Assembly: GCA_903813345.2 (NCBI GenBank)
Contig: CAIIXF020000002.1
Coordinates: 13,846,150 to 13,910,149, forward strand
Reading direction: 5' to 3'
Length of the DNA stretch: 64,000 nucleotides
From: Owenia fusiformis
Taxonomy: Eukaryota > Annelida > Polychaeta > Sabellida > Oweniidae
In this document: positions 24,749-37,691 of the stretch, piece by piece
Numbering within the stretch: position 1 is the stretch's first letter
Layout: each line of letters begins with the position of its first letter
The notes under the pieces: generated by a model
Told to the model about the DNA's origin: nothing
The model's input: only the letters and a program-made list of their open reading frames with translations
Database searches by the model: none
Translations under genes and position numbers: made by a program

Positions 24749-24944
24749 GCTCTAAGAAGAACCCAGGATCTGTGCCAAACTTTACTGTAAAGAAGGAGTT
24801 TCTCTTGAAAAACACTGGTCAGCTGCCATTCTATGTCCACAGCCTGGCTATCAACAAACTGCACTGCGAAGGATACGGTTTCAAAGTACTGGAGTGTAAT
24901 AGCTTCGAACTTTTACCAAATGTGGAGAGAAAAATTAACATAGC
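24749..24944 (+). CDS. TMEM131: TMEM131 homologue, internal exon 3
   Basis: The exon encodes residues 104-167: a short polar linker (SKKNPGSVPNF), then 'VKKEFLLKNTGQLPFYVHS' and 'CEGYGFKVLECNSFEL'. The CEGYGFKV core is a strongly conserved TMEM131-family signature just before the membrane segment. The acceptor is TATTACAG and the donor is GC/GTAAGT. It begins by completing the split Arg codon and ends with two bases of an Ala codon that exon 4 completes. The predicted fold is an Ig-like/PapD-like lumenal domain. The next intron is the largest in the window, 18.9 kb. Confidence 0.92.
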
Positions 24945-24984
24945 GTAAGTTCTGATTTCTTCATAACAAGCCATTGTGCATAAC

Positions 24985-25905
24985 TATCCCACTGAACATA
25001 GTTCACCATGCATGTTAATGCACGAAGTCTACACGCTAATAAATTACCACTTTTTAACTTTATTAGCTCTGTCCGTCCGTCAACAATAGTGGCACGTTTT
25101 AAAACCTCTGTCGATAGGATTCCTGTTTTAAGTTATTTCTGTTCATCATCAATACAGAAAACTCCCCTATGACTCCTGGTTCAAAAGCTCGCCTATTTTC
25201 AAAATGGCCACCATTTTTGTCTCACAAATTTACATCCATTTTTTTTATTTTCAGCCATTTTAGTTAACATTGATTTGTCCATCTGACTCGCGAAATCCAC
25301 TTTTCCGTCAACAACAGTGACATGTTTTAAAACCTCTGTCGATAGGATTCTTGTTTTGAGTTTTTTCTGTTCAACATCAATACAGAAAACTCCCCTATGA
25401 CTTCTGGTTCAAAAACTCGCCTATTTTCAAAATGGCCGCCATTTTTGTCTCAAGAAATTCACTTTTGGCCCATTTCCTAGCTTTACAAATAATTTCAGCT
25501 GTCCTGCATTGTAAAAAGCCATGTCACTGTAAAGAGTAATTGTATGAAATAATTTTGTTACAAAAAATTGGCAAAATATCATATCCATTTTTTTTATTTT
25601 CAACCATTTTAGTTAACATTGATTTGTCCATCTGTCTCGCGAAATCCTCTTTTGGACCATTTGCCTTAAACCCTCTGTCGATAGGATTCCAGTTTCAAGT
25701 TGTTTTTGTTCAACATCAATACAAAAAACTCCCCTATGACTCCTGGTTCAAAAGCTTGCCTATTTTCAAAATGGTTACCATTTTTGTCTCGCGAAATTCA
25801 ATTTTGGCCCACTTCCTAGCTTTACAAATAATTTCAGGTGTCCTGCATTGCAAAAAATTATATCGTTTTTTTCTGTCATTTTAGCCATCTTTCACTTTTG
25901 AGCAA
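24985..25905 (+). mobile_element. Family A-like element with different tandem units
   Basis: TATCCCACTGAACATAGTTC at the start resembles the family A 5' end and is followed by GTCCGTCCG. The interior has about three units of roughly 280 bp (CCTCTGTCGATAGGATTC, CTCCCCTATGACTCCTGG, TTTTCAAAATGG). No family A 3' hairpin was found. Confidence 0.45.
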
Positions 25906-26556
25906 CACCATGTGAGCCCAGTACCCACGGTACTAATTTTTATTGAAAATAAATTTTATAGGCTGATACCTAAGAAGCATAGGATTCATGTACAAAAGTA
26001 GTTCTTGATTACTTAAATACTGGTTACAGGATTTGGTCTAAATTTTGTAGGCTGGAGTCTTATGGGCAAAAGGATATATCAGGATACAGTGTATATGCCA
26101 TTTTGGTCCCTCGCTAAAATGTTTGTGAAATATGGATTTTATTACTGTCCTAGTTATATTTGAAATACAATGTATAGGCACTTTTCCTGAGTTTTGATGC
26201 AGTTAAAATAAGTATTCTTACAAAAATAAATTGTCATTATCATAGAAAAAAACACCAATGGCAACATGTATGACATACAAAATAGAAATAGCTTAGAGAC
26301 CCATGAAGAATTGAAAAGAAAATTATATTATATTTTTGAGATATATCTTTTCAAATATTTGAATTTCCCCCCAGTTTAATTTGAAGGGGGAAAAACAAGA
26401 TGCCTTCCACATGATGTAGGGAAATCAGAAAAAGATTTGCTTCACTTTTAATTTTTCACAGCTTTATGGTTTGAATTTTTTACTGAATCTGACTGTTATC
26501 ATCAGGGTCATGTATAAGAGAGGTTTCAATAGAAGTTTTTTGGAATATGTATACGT
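25906..26556. other. Intron sequence
   Basis: AT-rich intron. No gene, repeat end or motif recognised. Confidence 0.35.
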
Positions 26557-28279
26557 CAGTGTTTCTCCTAAGCGAACACAACTCACATGACCAATGGACC
26601 GGCAAAATCATAATTTCAACCAGTCCAGTCTGGGCATCATCGGTCACCTTGACCTGTAACTTCTGTTATATCCCTGGCCCAAGTGAAAACTAACCGGTCC
26701 TTAAGATATTAAAGAATTACTTTGACTAGCCGGCTCCTAGCCTTGCCCAAGTCGGTATTTTTTTACTTATCTCATCTTGAATTATTACCGCCTTGTACAA
26801 TCCAATACATCTCCGCTGTTATTATGCTGAAATATTCAACGGTTTCGAGATTTCCATAATACCTACGCTATCAGGGGTATCGCGAAACCTTATTGATTGA
26901 CAGATAACGCGTGGACACGACGTGTGACTTCAGGCTGAATGACCAATCAAAACGTTATTAGGTTGAGCTGCATAAACAAAACAAACTTCCCATCTACGAC
27001 TTGAAATTTAATAATCTGATCGAGTGTTTCTTTAGAGTTAAAATAAATTATGTAATTAAATGTATACTGGAAGGTAAGAGTCATTAATGTAAATTAAATC
27101 ATGCGATTCAATGTTGATTTAAAACTGATTTCGCGATGAAAATGCACAAAGACCTAGTCCAATATAGCGGGTCATGTTGTCGTCGATCGATCTGTGATTG
27201 AATCTCAGCCGACATGTTCAGTGATCGTTTCAACATTTATTGTTGAAATCTCCTCACCTTTGGTTATCCGATCGATGCCCCGACATCCACTAAACTCTCA
27301 TTGATATTTATCTGATAAAATATTTGTATTTTCATGATGAATTCGTGCTCAGATTCGTGCAAGATTTGTTCGTGAAAAGTCCTGGTGAAAAGTGTACTTG
27401 TTTTTGACCGTGCATAATAATGAGCTAACGCTACAGGGCCGTCGTTGATTGGTCAAATTTTACCGACATCAACAAACTGTCGGTAAAGCATGTGGCTTTC
27501 TCTTTGGTACAAGGCGGTCATAACAGAAATCAAGATAAGTAAAAGAGACCGACTTGGGCAAGGCTAGCCGGCTCCTAGTAGCCCTATTTTTACATTCCTT
27601 GTCATGTCTCATATTGAAGGCTTGTTATTATTATCATCATCACCTGCTTCAATACCAGCACTATATTCTTATCGCAAAATTGACCTTTGCCAACAGTTCC
27701 AAAAGAAATTAAAGAAATCAAAAATATGAATACCGAAACAGGAAGTTACTTCGACTACACTAGACAAAAAAAAATTTAGTTTCGTATCTTCACTCTAGTG
27801 TCGTCATTCAATTCCCATGCAATTTCCGGGGTAATTCACTTATTCTCTGCATTCAATATTGTAGGGGACAGAAATGAATGGCTCCTGTTAGAATTCCCAG
27901 CCTATAATGTGCTTCTGATAATCAGAGATTTTACACTGAATGAAATATTTTTCCATGAGGTTACTACCCACAACTCATTTCGACCAATAAGAAGACAGCT
28001 TTTCACAGTAAGTGATAAATAATGCTGCGACATTTATCCTCATTTGCGGATCTGGAACTTTTGTATTTTGTCAGTTTTCAAGAGTTTCAATGCGATGATG
28101 ACTACAATCTTGAATAAATGAAATGCATAGATCGGACCAATCTTTGAGGTAAGAATTTGGTGCATATCTTAGCTATCAGACTTGGACAGTCTTGTGGACT
28201 GGCTGGTTGAAATAACTCATCAGTCCTGGATCAACATCTCCGGATTTGTCTGATGGTCCGACGCTTAGGAAAAACACTG
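26557..28279. mobile_element. hAT-type element, non-autonomous, with 8-bp target duplication
   Basis: Termini CAGTGTTTCTCCTAAGCG and CGCTTAGGAAAAACACTG are inverted repeats. The identical octamer GTATACGT flanks both sides (26549-26556 and 28280-28287). CAGTG ends with an 8-bp duplication are the hallmark of hAT. No transposase is readable, and a second TIR element (26741-27563) is nested inside. Confidence 0.88.
26741..27563. mobile_element. TIR element nested in the hAT
   Basis: CCTTGCCCAAGTCGGT at the left and its complement at the right continue as inverted repeats (TTTTACTTATCT, ACCGCCTTGTAC) for about 65 bp. Both ends are flanked by the same 15 bases CTAGCCGGCTCCTAG (26726-26740 and 27564-27578), unusually long for a target duplication. 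No coding. Confidence 0.75.
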
Positions 28280-28315
28280 GTATACGTAAACCTGTACTTG
28301 TACAAGTCAGTATAG

Positions 28316-28510
28316 CACTGGGGAGGAACTCAAATCACAACAAACTATTCGGCAAGTGAGTTCCGGTTTCAAACTATGATTACAACTTAGAAATTAATAG
28401 TACCATTGCTGGAATATTCAAAAAATCAATTCTCTCGATTAGGAAACGAGGAATTTTTTTCTAATGAAACGTACTTTCCTGGTTTCTTTGAGAAACTTTT
28501 CTCCCCAGTG
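28316..28510. mobile_element. Short MITE related to the CACTGGGG element
   Basis: CACTGGGGAG and CTCCCCAGTG bound 195 bp whose interior (GAGTTCCGGTTT, TTAGAAATTAATA) resembles the arms of the 30149-32777 element. No target duplication was seen. Confidence 0.55.
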
Positions 28511-28853
28511 ATGTTTCCGTCATTTAAAAGTTAAAGTTGTAGTACAAGTTCTGAAAACTTACACCCAAAACTCTCTATTATTCACCTTTCCCCAAAGTCA
28601 GCTCATGAATATTATAATTAGCAAATCTGAGATCTCTGACGTCAGAGTAGGGCAGATTTTCGCGGGAAAATTTTAACATATTAGAAGTCAATGTGAATCT
28701 TGACGGAAACAGGTTACTTTTATTGTCAAATTATCTTGAGTAGTAATAATATTTATGATAAATGTCATGGAATTTAATAATTATACTCACGTCTATATTC
28801 CCCCTCATTTATTTATATTGTTCTGGGGAATCAAATGAATAGAGAAAAATTGA

Positions 28854-29937
28854 GATAAAATTGATAAGTTGCTAAACCACTTGAAAAGTATATCAAGAAA
28901 ATTGGGTGGTAAACATCTAAAGCTTATGTTCAACTCTTATATTCTGCCTCATTTTGATTTATATGATATTTTGTACGGATGTGCAAACCTAACAACTCTG
29001 AAGAGTCTAGATAGGCTTTATTATAAAGCTGCAACAATATGTGCAGGTACAATTGCCGGAACCTCGTCTACTAAACTGTTCCATGTATTGAATTGGCCAA
29101 CCTTGGAGATTCGTAGAAAGATACATAGACTTACATTTATGTTCAAAGTGCAATGTGGAAATGTACCTCATTATGTTTCAACAATTTTTGACAAATACAA
29201 AAAGCCAAATATCAGAGATATTCGTAATGTAAATTACCTTTTCAAGTTCCACTACGTCGCTCAAGAATACGCTCTAGATCTCCCACCTTCTTGTACATGA
29301 CTGAGTTCAACGGATTGAGCTCCAAGATTAGAAACTGTGATACAATCAAGACGTTTAAGAATAATATTAGTCAATTGTTCTTAAATAATGATATTATATT
29401 GGCATCAGAGTTGGGCATTAATAGGGCTGACGAGATATATTTGAATAGAATAAGAGTTGACCTCATATTTAATGCTCACCTTCATGCCCATAACTTTGTC
29501 AATGTAAATTCACCTGAATGTATATGTGGTGACAAAAGTGAAACAACAAAACATGTAATATTTTCTTGTCCTATTAGACAACCATTCTACATAAGTTTTG
29601 AACAGAAGCTTTTTGATTTACTTCCGAACTATAGGCATTTATGCAAAAATAGACAAGATAAACTTGACTTATTTCTCTGTGGTCACCCATCTCTTTCTCT
29701 TAGTAAGAACCATGAAATACTTGCATCCAGTGCTCTGTTTATCAGACAGTATTTCGAAAGACCCCAGGCAGTTTAAGCCTTTTACCATTTAGGCTTACAA
29801 TTTTTATTTTTTACCCCCCTTATTTAAGTATTCTAGATGTGGCTAATAATGCTTTTAAGCCCAGCCGCAGGACTATATTGTACTGTTTATATTATATAAA
29901 TGAATAAATAAATAAATTTAAAAAAAATATATAAAAA
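28854..29937 (+). mobile_element. 5'-truncated LINE (non-LTR retrotransposon) 3' end
   Basis: Two overlapping frames (28869-29300, then 29291-29776) give the region after the reverse transcriptase domain. 'MFNSYILPHFDLYDILYGC...LDRLYYKAAT' is the usual post-RT thumb pattern of LINEs, and 'CICGDKSETTKHVIFSCP' is the usual C-terminal C-C-H-C motif. One frameshift near 29290 separates them. A short 3' UTR and an AATAAA-rich/poly(A) tail follow. Near-identical 16-mers AATAGAGAAA(A/T)ATTGA at 28838-28853 and 29938-29953 are target duplications, which mark a TPRT insertion. The clade is not determined. Confidence 0.85.
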
Positions 29938-30148
29938 AATAGAGAAATATTGATGTGAAGAGTCCAATGTTTCCTGTACATTTTCAAATTACGCTGACTG
30001 TACAAAAATCCATGTTTAGTTTTTGACTGTCAAAATGTCAACATCCCATGGTAATCTTAAGTTCGTGTAATATTTTCTCATGGGGCGAAGAAGGGGGTAC
30101 GGCTTAACCTTGAAGAAAAAGTACTATACTTTCAAATCTGGCCCAACG

Positions 30149-32777
30149 CACTGGGGATGAACTGGAAACGAGGGAGGTTTTGCCTCGTATCAAAATGGCG
30201 GCGCGTGAAAAAATTTCATTCGGTAAGATTTTTGTTTTTTACAATTTTCGTGCTTTTATCCTTCAAATTAAAACTTAATATTTGGCAAGTAAATAGTTTA
30301 TAAGTTCCGGTTTTATAATATGATTGCAAATTAGAAATCAATACAGACATTGCTGAGATATTTACATTTCAATTCTCTCACTTAGGAAACGAGGGACCTG
30401 TCTACATTTTGTAACAATGAAACGAGGCAATGTTTGACTTGCAACGAGGCAACTATTCTTTCTGTGATAGTGTCTACATTTAATGATCTTATTTCCACCG
30501 TTCTGGTCACATACGACCGATTACGTTTTACACAAGTATGTAAGATTTAAAAAGAATAACCATATTCTTCATAAAGCGCTACACTGGTCATTTATCTTTC
30601 AGACATATATAGGAATATTGATCTCATCTAAGCTTAATTTCCGTGGTTGAATTCAAATGTGGGCCATGCGTATTACAGGGTTGTGTAGCCAGCTTTTGAT
30701 TGGGTGTGGGGGGGGTGTTCTGGCGAGCGTCGAATGCAAGCAAATAAAGTACCAATACCTTGTTCACCATTTTGAAAGGATCGGATTACAACAGTATAAC
30801 ATAAAATGTACACTATTTGCGCGGTAAAGTTGTTCCAATGCAGGCAAAAGCAATCACATCATATACAGGTACAATGATGGTACATGTGTACACATTCCAA
30901 ATGTAGTTATACATATTAGGCTATGACATGATGAGCTAATAAGAATGTCTTATAAGCATGTAGGCCTATGTATATCTGATAATCTGTACAATCTGAATGT
31001 TTGATAAAGGAACTTGATGATACAGCCGAATGTATGGAATGATTAAAGTTGCAGCAAAGAAAAGTCTAACTGTACAAATTAAGTTAAGTTTCATGTTGTT
31101 AAGGTTCATCTTTAAGCACAGAAAATGTCAATGCACTTCACTCGATTCATTCTTTGCTGCAGCTAAAAATTTATGCTAAGGAGTTATACTGTTTTATTTT
31201 TTAAATATTTCGAAATCGTTAAATAGCATTTTTGCAATTGAGTGTCAATTCCAATAAACGAGCCAGCTATCCGAGCTATCAATGGTAGCGCATATATCGT
31301 CAAAATGTTCTCTCAAATAAGAAAAATCTCGTTCAAAGAAGTGCTATTTAAATAGGGAGCTTAAGCTACACGTATTTTAGAAATGGCGAACGTAAACGTG
31401 AAATGACCCCTGGGAACTATAGTTCCATTCTAGATTGACTTATACAAAGACCCAATTACCCAGATGCGAGTAGAAATAATCTTGATTTACGTCATTAAAA
31501 ATTCACAATTCAGTCAAAGTGATGTCATATTTGGAATCTACATGTAAAATTACATTTAGAAATGTGGTTTTGAAAAGAGTTTATCAACTTTGAAAATTTA
31601 ATTTTCTTTCAAAGTGTGACTTCTAGGTCGGGGAGATTCCCCATAGACTCCATGTTTTGAAACCATAAAAACTGAAATATCTTTTGTTGTGTTGGCTAGA
31701 TAATATTTTCTTTTACTGGACATATTTTAATTTGTATAACTTTCAGCTACATCAGGGTAATATGAAAAGTGAACCAATAAAACTGATGAATATTCAAGTT
31801 TAAGGGAATTTTGTAATACCCTGCCATGTTAATTCCCCCGAATCAGCCACCTGGTGGCGAAACTGGTAACTACCTACTCGCATCTGAGTAATTAAAACAG
31901 TTTAACTGATACCTTTGTAATCATTCAATGCAAATAAAGATGTTGAAGACAATTAAACTAATTCTCTGAAGATTGCAATTTTACACGTTTACGTACACTT
32001 CTCTTTAAAACATGCCTATATTACAAAAATAGCAGAGTCAAGGAGCACACTGGCATTGTCTCATTGGTGTACATTGGATTTTACTGTTTGTATTCTTTAA
32101 TGTCTGTATGTTCCTTATTATGTCAGTATCAATTATGTTATTCTGCATATAGTCCAACGAAATGTGGAAATGTTCAGCGTCTGACGTCTGGAGTTCGGCG
32201 TCTGGCGTTTTGCGTCAATAGCAAATTCTTTAGCAATTTTAGCAACTTTCAAAAACTGAACAAATGCGTACCGCTTAGACTGACATCATATGTTAATACT
32301 TTGTATTATCTTAAATGCTAGAAATGGTAATGCATTTGTAAATGAAATATTCATAAATTTTCTAGATTATTAGCCATATGAAAAATGTTAATGGTCAATG
32401 GCATAAATATTATGATGGTGCTATCGTGAATTAAAATAAATGATGTTTCAAGGTAATAAAAACAAAACATTTTTAATTAAATATGGTTGCCTTGTTTCAT
32501 TCTTAATAATGCTATATAGCTGCCTCGTTTCCTTGAGAAACATGCCTCGAGAATTGATATGTAAATATCTCAGCAATGCCAGTATTGATTTCTAATTTGT
32601 AATCATATTATAAAACCGGAACTTATGAACTATTTACTTGCCAAATATTAAGTTTTAATTTGAAGGATAAAAGCACGAAAATTGTAAAAAACAAAAATCT
32701 TACCGAATGAAATTTTTTCACGCGCCGCCATTTTGATATGAGGCAAAACCTCCCTCGTTTCCAGTTCATCCCCAGTG
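30149..32777. mobile_element. TIR element with 245-bp arms, CACTGGGG ends and 5-bp duplication
   Basis: CACTGGGGATGAACTGGAAA at 30149 and its complement ending CCCCAGTG at 32777 open inverted repeats of about 245 bp (arms about 30149-30392 and 32527-32777). The pentamer CAACG flanks both sides (30144-30148, 32778-32782). The 2.1-kb centre is AT-rich with no recognisable protein. CAC- ends with a 5-bp duplication recall the Transib/RAG group, but no transposase is present. Confidence 0.75.
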
Positions 32778-33661
32778 CAACGGTGCATTACTTTCACTTT
32801 TGTTCAGCCACCTATTATACCACATGACAATGTTACTTTTATGTCTGCCGAAGAATTTGACAATGGTTACGTGAGTGATAACTAATTTCATGTATGCTTT
32901 GAGACAATGTACAAGAGTTGCTTGTTTTACCCACGATCGTCTATTTGAAGACATTTGTCTCTTGAAAAGCCCATGGGCGTTCTTTTAAATATCGAACGTT
33001 TTAGAGAACTCGTTCAGGATATTTTTGGACGTAGACCTACAAGAGAGAAACTACGAGAATTCGAACCCGTAGTCAGGATTTACCTAGGGGAGCGGTTTTA
33101 CCAAGGAGGAACTTTTTGACAGTTTTGGCAAAAAAATCATTCGAAAAGTGCTCAGAATGGCGAAAAACTGCATGATTTTGAAAGAATTTTTGGCCAGGGG
33201 GCAATCCGATGAGAAAAATGCAAGTTGACTCTGACATTCAAAACTGTTCTTCATACATTTTTTATTAGAAACATAATGAACCATTTAATTGAATGATCAT
33301 GATAAAAATATATTCCTAATTCATACATATACAGTCTATTGTTTGAATGATTGTCAATCTTTGGTTTGCGTAATTGAATTCACTTTGTTAAAAGACTAGC
33401 ACTCGTATCAAAATTATTTCTATGGTTTGATTTACCGGATGGTGTATTTAAGACACAGCTTAAAGCAAAATAGTCTGAAAAATATATTTCACTTAGTTTT
33501 GTCATCATTTTATAATGAGATCTATTTTACTCATTCAGCGACCTCATAGTAATTTAAGTTTTGGCGCGAAATGTGCCCTGCTTTGACGTCATTGATTTTC
33601 ATCGACCAATCAGCGCAGCGGTCAAATGAGTACACTTTGGACTTTGGGGAAAGGTGAATAA

Positions 33662-34079
33662 AATTGAAACCATAAAGCTGTGCTCAGCATGAATTTGGCA
33701 GAAATATATACAACTCCACCAATTGAAGTGTCAAAATTGGTTGGTCAGTAATTTTGAGTAACTATAATCTGTTGTAATATGTGTTGTCTTTGATGCCAAT
33801 ATCCTTCATTAATCGTGATACTATGAGGTTATACGATATAATGGTTGATTCTGTATATCATGTTTATACTATGATATATTCAAGAGTGACTTAAGGGAAC
33901 GAGTGAATATACAAAAGATGTCACTGTCATCTGCCATTTTGCTTCTAACCCCCCCTATCACACCAAACACCAAACAAAGCCACCTTGTTTTTCAATCAAT
34001 AAAAAGTTCAGTCAGTATGGTACAACGAAAATGGGACTTCTGCGCATGTTAAAATTTTTCGTCAAAACTCAACTTTTGT
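33662..34079. other. Intron sequence
   Basis: No gene or repeat end recognised. Confidence 0.35.
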
Positions 34080-35565
34080 TATGTCCCCACCACATAGTGT
34101 GGGGCCATATTGTCGGCCTAGGCGCGTCCGTCTGTCTGTCCGTCTGTCCGTACGTCCGGCAGTTTTCTCCAAAACCGCTACAGATATCACCTTCAAATTT
34201 TCAGGGATAACTTATGAGTGCATACAGATGTGGATGAAAAAAAATTAACTCGATACCTACTTCCTGTCGGCCATTTTGAAGTCAAATGCTAAAATCCTTG
34301 TCTGCAAACTTTAAGAAAAACTGCTTCACAGTTGCTTTTAAAACTTTAACATCTTGTTCAACTCACTTCATTCTAGATCTGATTAGGTTTTGGACCTGCT
34401 AGCTCAGTCATGTCAGCCATTTTGAATGTCTTAAGAAAAGTTAGCGCGCGATAATACTTTGTATCATATTGAATGGTGTTTTTGAGTTTTCATACTTTAA
34501 CTATTTAGTAGCTTTATAAATAATTTCAGATGTACTTTGCTGTAAAAGCCTACTTTATTGTTAACAGTAGTTATATGTGATAATTTTGTAAAAAGAAATC
34601 AGCAAAAACTCATAAGGACTTTTTTATTGTCTGCCATTTTGGATTTTTCGGTCCTAAAATCTTGTCTGTGAAGTCTTGTCTGCGCGTTTTCAGGTGAACC
34701 GTTTGGTGGATCAATTTCAAATTTTCAGGGATGATTCTTAGTATAAAAATCTAGATCTCATTAGTTTTTTGGCATTCTGGGTAAATGTCAAGGCAGCCAT
34801 TTTGGATTTTCCGTCCTAAAATCTTGTCTGTAAAGTCTTGTCTACTCGTTTTCAGGTGAACCGTTTCGTAGATCAATTTCAAATTTTCAGGAATGATTCT
34901 TAGTATGAAAATCTAGAACTGATTAGTTTTTTTGCATTCTGGGTAAATGTCAAGGCAGCCATTTTGGATTTTCCGTCTTAAAATCTTGCCTGTAAAGTCT
35001 TGTCTACGCGTTTTTAGGAGAACGGTTTGATAGATCAATTTCAAATTTTCAGGGATGATTCTTTGTATGAAAATCTACATCTGAATTCTTTTTTTGCATT
35101 CTGCGTAAATGTTAAGGCAGCCATTTTGGATTTTCTGTCCTAAAATCTTGTCTGTAAAGTCTTGTCTACCCGTTTTCAGGTGAACCGTTTGGTAGATCAA
35201 TTTCATATTTTCAGGGATGATTCTTAGTATGAAAATCTACAAACAGATTAGTTTTTTGACATTCTGGGTAAATGTCAAGGCAGCCATTTTGGATTTTCCA
35301 TCCTGAAATCTTGTCTGTAAAGTCTTGTTTACATGTTTTCTGGTTAACTGTGTGACGGATCAATTTCAAATTTTCAGGGGTGGTTCTTAGTATGAAAATC
35401 TAGAACTGACTAAATTTTTGGCATTCTGGGTAAATTTTAAGGTGGCCACTTTGGATTTTCTGTCCTCAAATTGTGTTGGTAAAGTCTTGTCTACTCATTT
35501 TCAGGATAACCATTTCACGGGATCACCACTTGGTGGGGACATTTTGTACACATTTGTGTTCTTGT
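34080..35565 (+). mobile_element. HINE-like element, family B, copy 2
   Basis: The best-preserved copy: TATGTCCCCACCACATAGTG hairpin, CCATATTGTCGGCC, CCGTCTGT microsatellite, then about six tandem units of roughly 180 bp. 3' GGTGGGGACATTTTGT, the palindrome ACACATTTGTGT and terminal CTTG before TT. It aligns with 13890-15323 over its whole length with few changes, so the two are probably recent. Confidence 0.85.
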
Positions 35566-36923
35566 TCAATTTGATACGATTGTCTTTCGAACTAGAGACT
35601 TACCTCATTCGAAAGATCATAAAATACTTCATCTATACTGAAAATCTTAGATCCCAGCATAGTATAATACGCCGTCAGTCCGCATTTGATTTTTTGAAGT
35701 GAGTTTCGTAGATCGTCAGATTTCTCCGACTGATATCGGGTTATCTCAAATTGGTTTGTTTATAAATACGAATTTCTTCACCCTTGTAAGGCGCATGCGC
35801 AAAATTGATTTATAAACGTTATTGGTTGATGGTTTTCTTCTGAACATGCGTGAAGTCTGATGAATACTTATGACGAAGACCGGAGCAAACATTACTAGCT
35901 CTCGAACGAAATTCCAAGATTCAGTTTGCTTAGCGTGTATAGGTGAATGACAAGCTGTTTTGAGTAGATCAGGAACCTGTTTTAGACATTAGCTTGACAT
36001 TGATGTGCACATTGGCACTTTTGAGCATGTTAATACAAGTTTTTACACTCTTAGCAGGAGACAGGTTTTCGAAAAATCTGTTATCTAATTCACTCGATTA
36101 TCGTATGGATATTTATTTCTGCTGACATTTTAACACCACATCACATAGAATTATGATGCAGAATGATAATAATGCACAAAACAACTACTAAATTCCACTT
36201 GTTAAAAATGCACACTGCCTAGATTCTTTGTAAGGGTCGTCAGACACCGGGTTGGCCGCCATATTTTAAATGAAAATATCACTAAATAGAGCTTTGCGCA
36301 TATCATAACATATCGACTGAGTTAATCAAAATTGAGCAGTTGTATATCAAGTCGAAGAGTTGTATACGCTGCCCAGTACTTGTATACACCATCCAGGAGT
36401 TCTCAAGAGTTGTATACGATGAGTGTTGGTTTTATATTGCAGTTATACAATGCTATTATACAATCATATAAAGCACTAAGGGTGGGATAAGAAATTATTT
36501 TTTTACTCTCAGAAGAAGGATTGGATATCAAGGTTTAATAATATGTGACTTGAGTATTTTCATTCATAGTTTGTATTTTCTGTTCGTTAATCTAATTTGT
36601 TTCGTTAAAATGTATATGTATGTGTTTTATACTGAAATACATTCAAAAGTCCTTTAAAGCATTTGTTAGTGACACATTGTATATATGCATACAAATAAAA
36701 AGAGTTCATTTTGCTCCTTTATCATTGTTTCTGCAAATATATTAATTTGATATCTACGAACTGAATGTCAAAATCAATGAATAAGTACTAGTCTTGTCAT
36801 TTTTATTTTTTTAATTGTCGAATTTATTTTTGTAACAAGGTAATATTTTTTCGTAAAAGTGCACATTTATTGTTCGTAAATATTGTCATTTGTATTCGTA
36901 AATTGCACTTATATATTCGTTTT
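35566..36923. other. Intron sequence
   Basis: AT-rich. GAGTTGTATACG-type motifs recur around 36340-36420. A palindrome-poor stretch with no gene and no repeat ends. Confidence 0.35.
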
Positions 36924-37691
36924 TATCGTACCTAATAAAGGTACGATATTGTCGTCAGCTTGACGGGTGGGCGGCGGGCGGCGTCTCACTTTTCAGCTTG
37001 TCTACAGGTTTCCAGCCAAACCATTTGACAGATTCATCTGAAATTTTCAGGAATGTTTCTACGTATCAAAGTTAAGAACTGATTAGTTTTTGGGCATTCT
37101 GGGTAAATTTTAAGGTGGCCATTTTGGATTTTCTGTCCTAAAATCTTCACTTTCAAGACTTGTCTACAGGTTTCCAGCCAAACCATTTGACGGATTCATC
37201 TGAAATTTTCAGGAATGTTTCTACGTATCAAAGTTAAGAACTGATTAGTTTTTGGGCATTCTGGGTAAATTTTAAGGTGGCCATTTTGGATTTTCTGTCC
37301 TAAAATCTTCAATTTCAAGACTTGTCTACAGGTTTCCAGCCAAACCATTTGACAGATTCATCTGAAATTTTCAGGAATGTTTCTACGTATCAAAGTTAAG
37401 AACTGATTAGTTTTTGGGCATTCTGGGTAAATTTTAAGGTGGCCATTTTGGATTTTCCGTCCTAAAATCTTCACTTTCAAGACTTGTCTACAGGTTTCCA
37501 GACAAACCATTTGACGGATTCATCTGAAATTTTCAGGGATGTTTCTACGTATCAAAGTTAAGAACTGATTAGTTTTTTGGCATTCTGGGTAAAATTTAAG
37601 GTGGCCATTTTGGATTTTCCGTCCTAAAATCTTCACTTTCAAGACTTGTCTACAGGTTTCCAGCCAAACCATTTGACGGATTCATTTGAAA

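Larger units (their letters stand above)
28578..33661. mobile_element. Outer TIR element enclosing a LINE and another TIR element
   Basis: TTATTCACCTTTCCCCAAAG at 28578 and its complement ending at 33661 are inverted repeats. Similarity continues weakly for about 100 bp (GACGTCA, AGGGCA, CGCG). The inside contains the LINE at 28854-29937 and the CACTGGGG element at 30149-32777. No coding of its own. Confidence 0.5.

Noticed and set aside
25540-25884. A 114-aa ORF
   Set aside because: It covers tandem units of a family A-like repeat (CTCCCCTATGACTCCTGG), with no domain or splice support.
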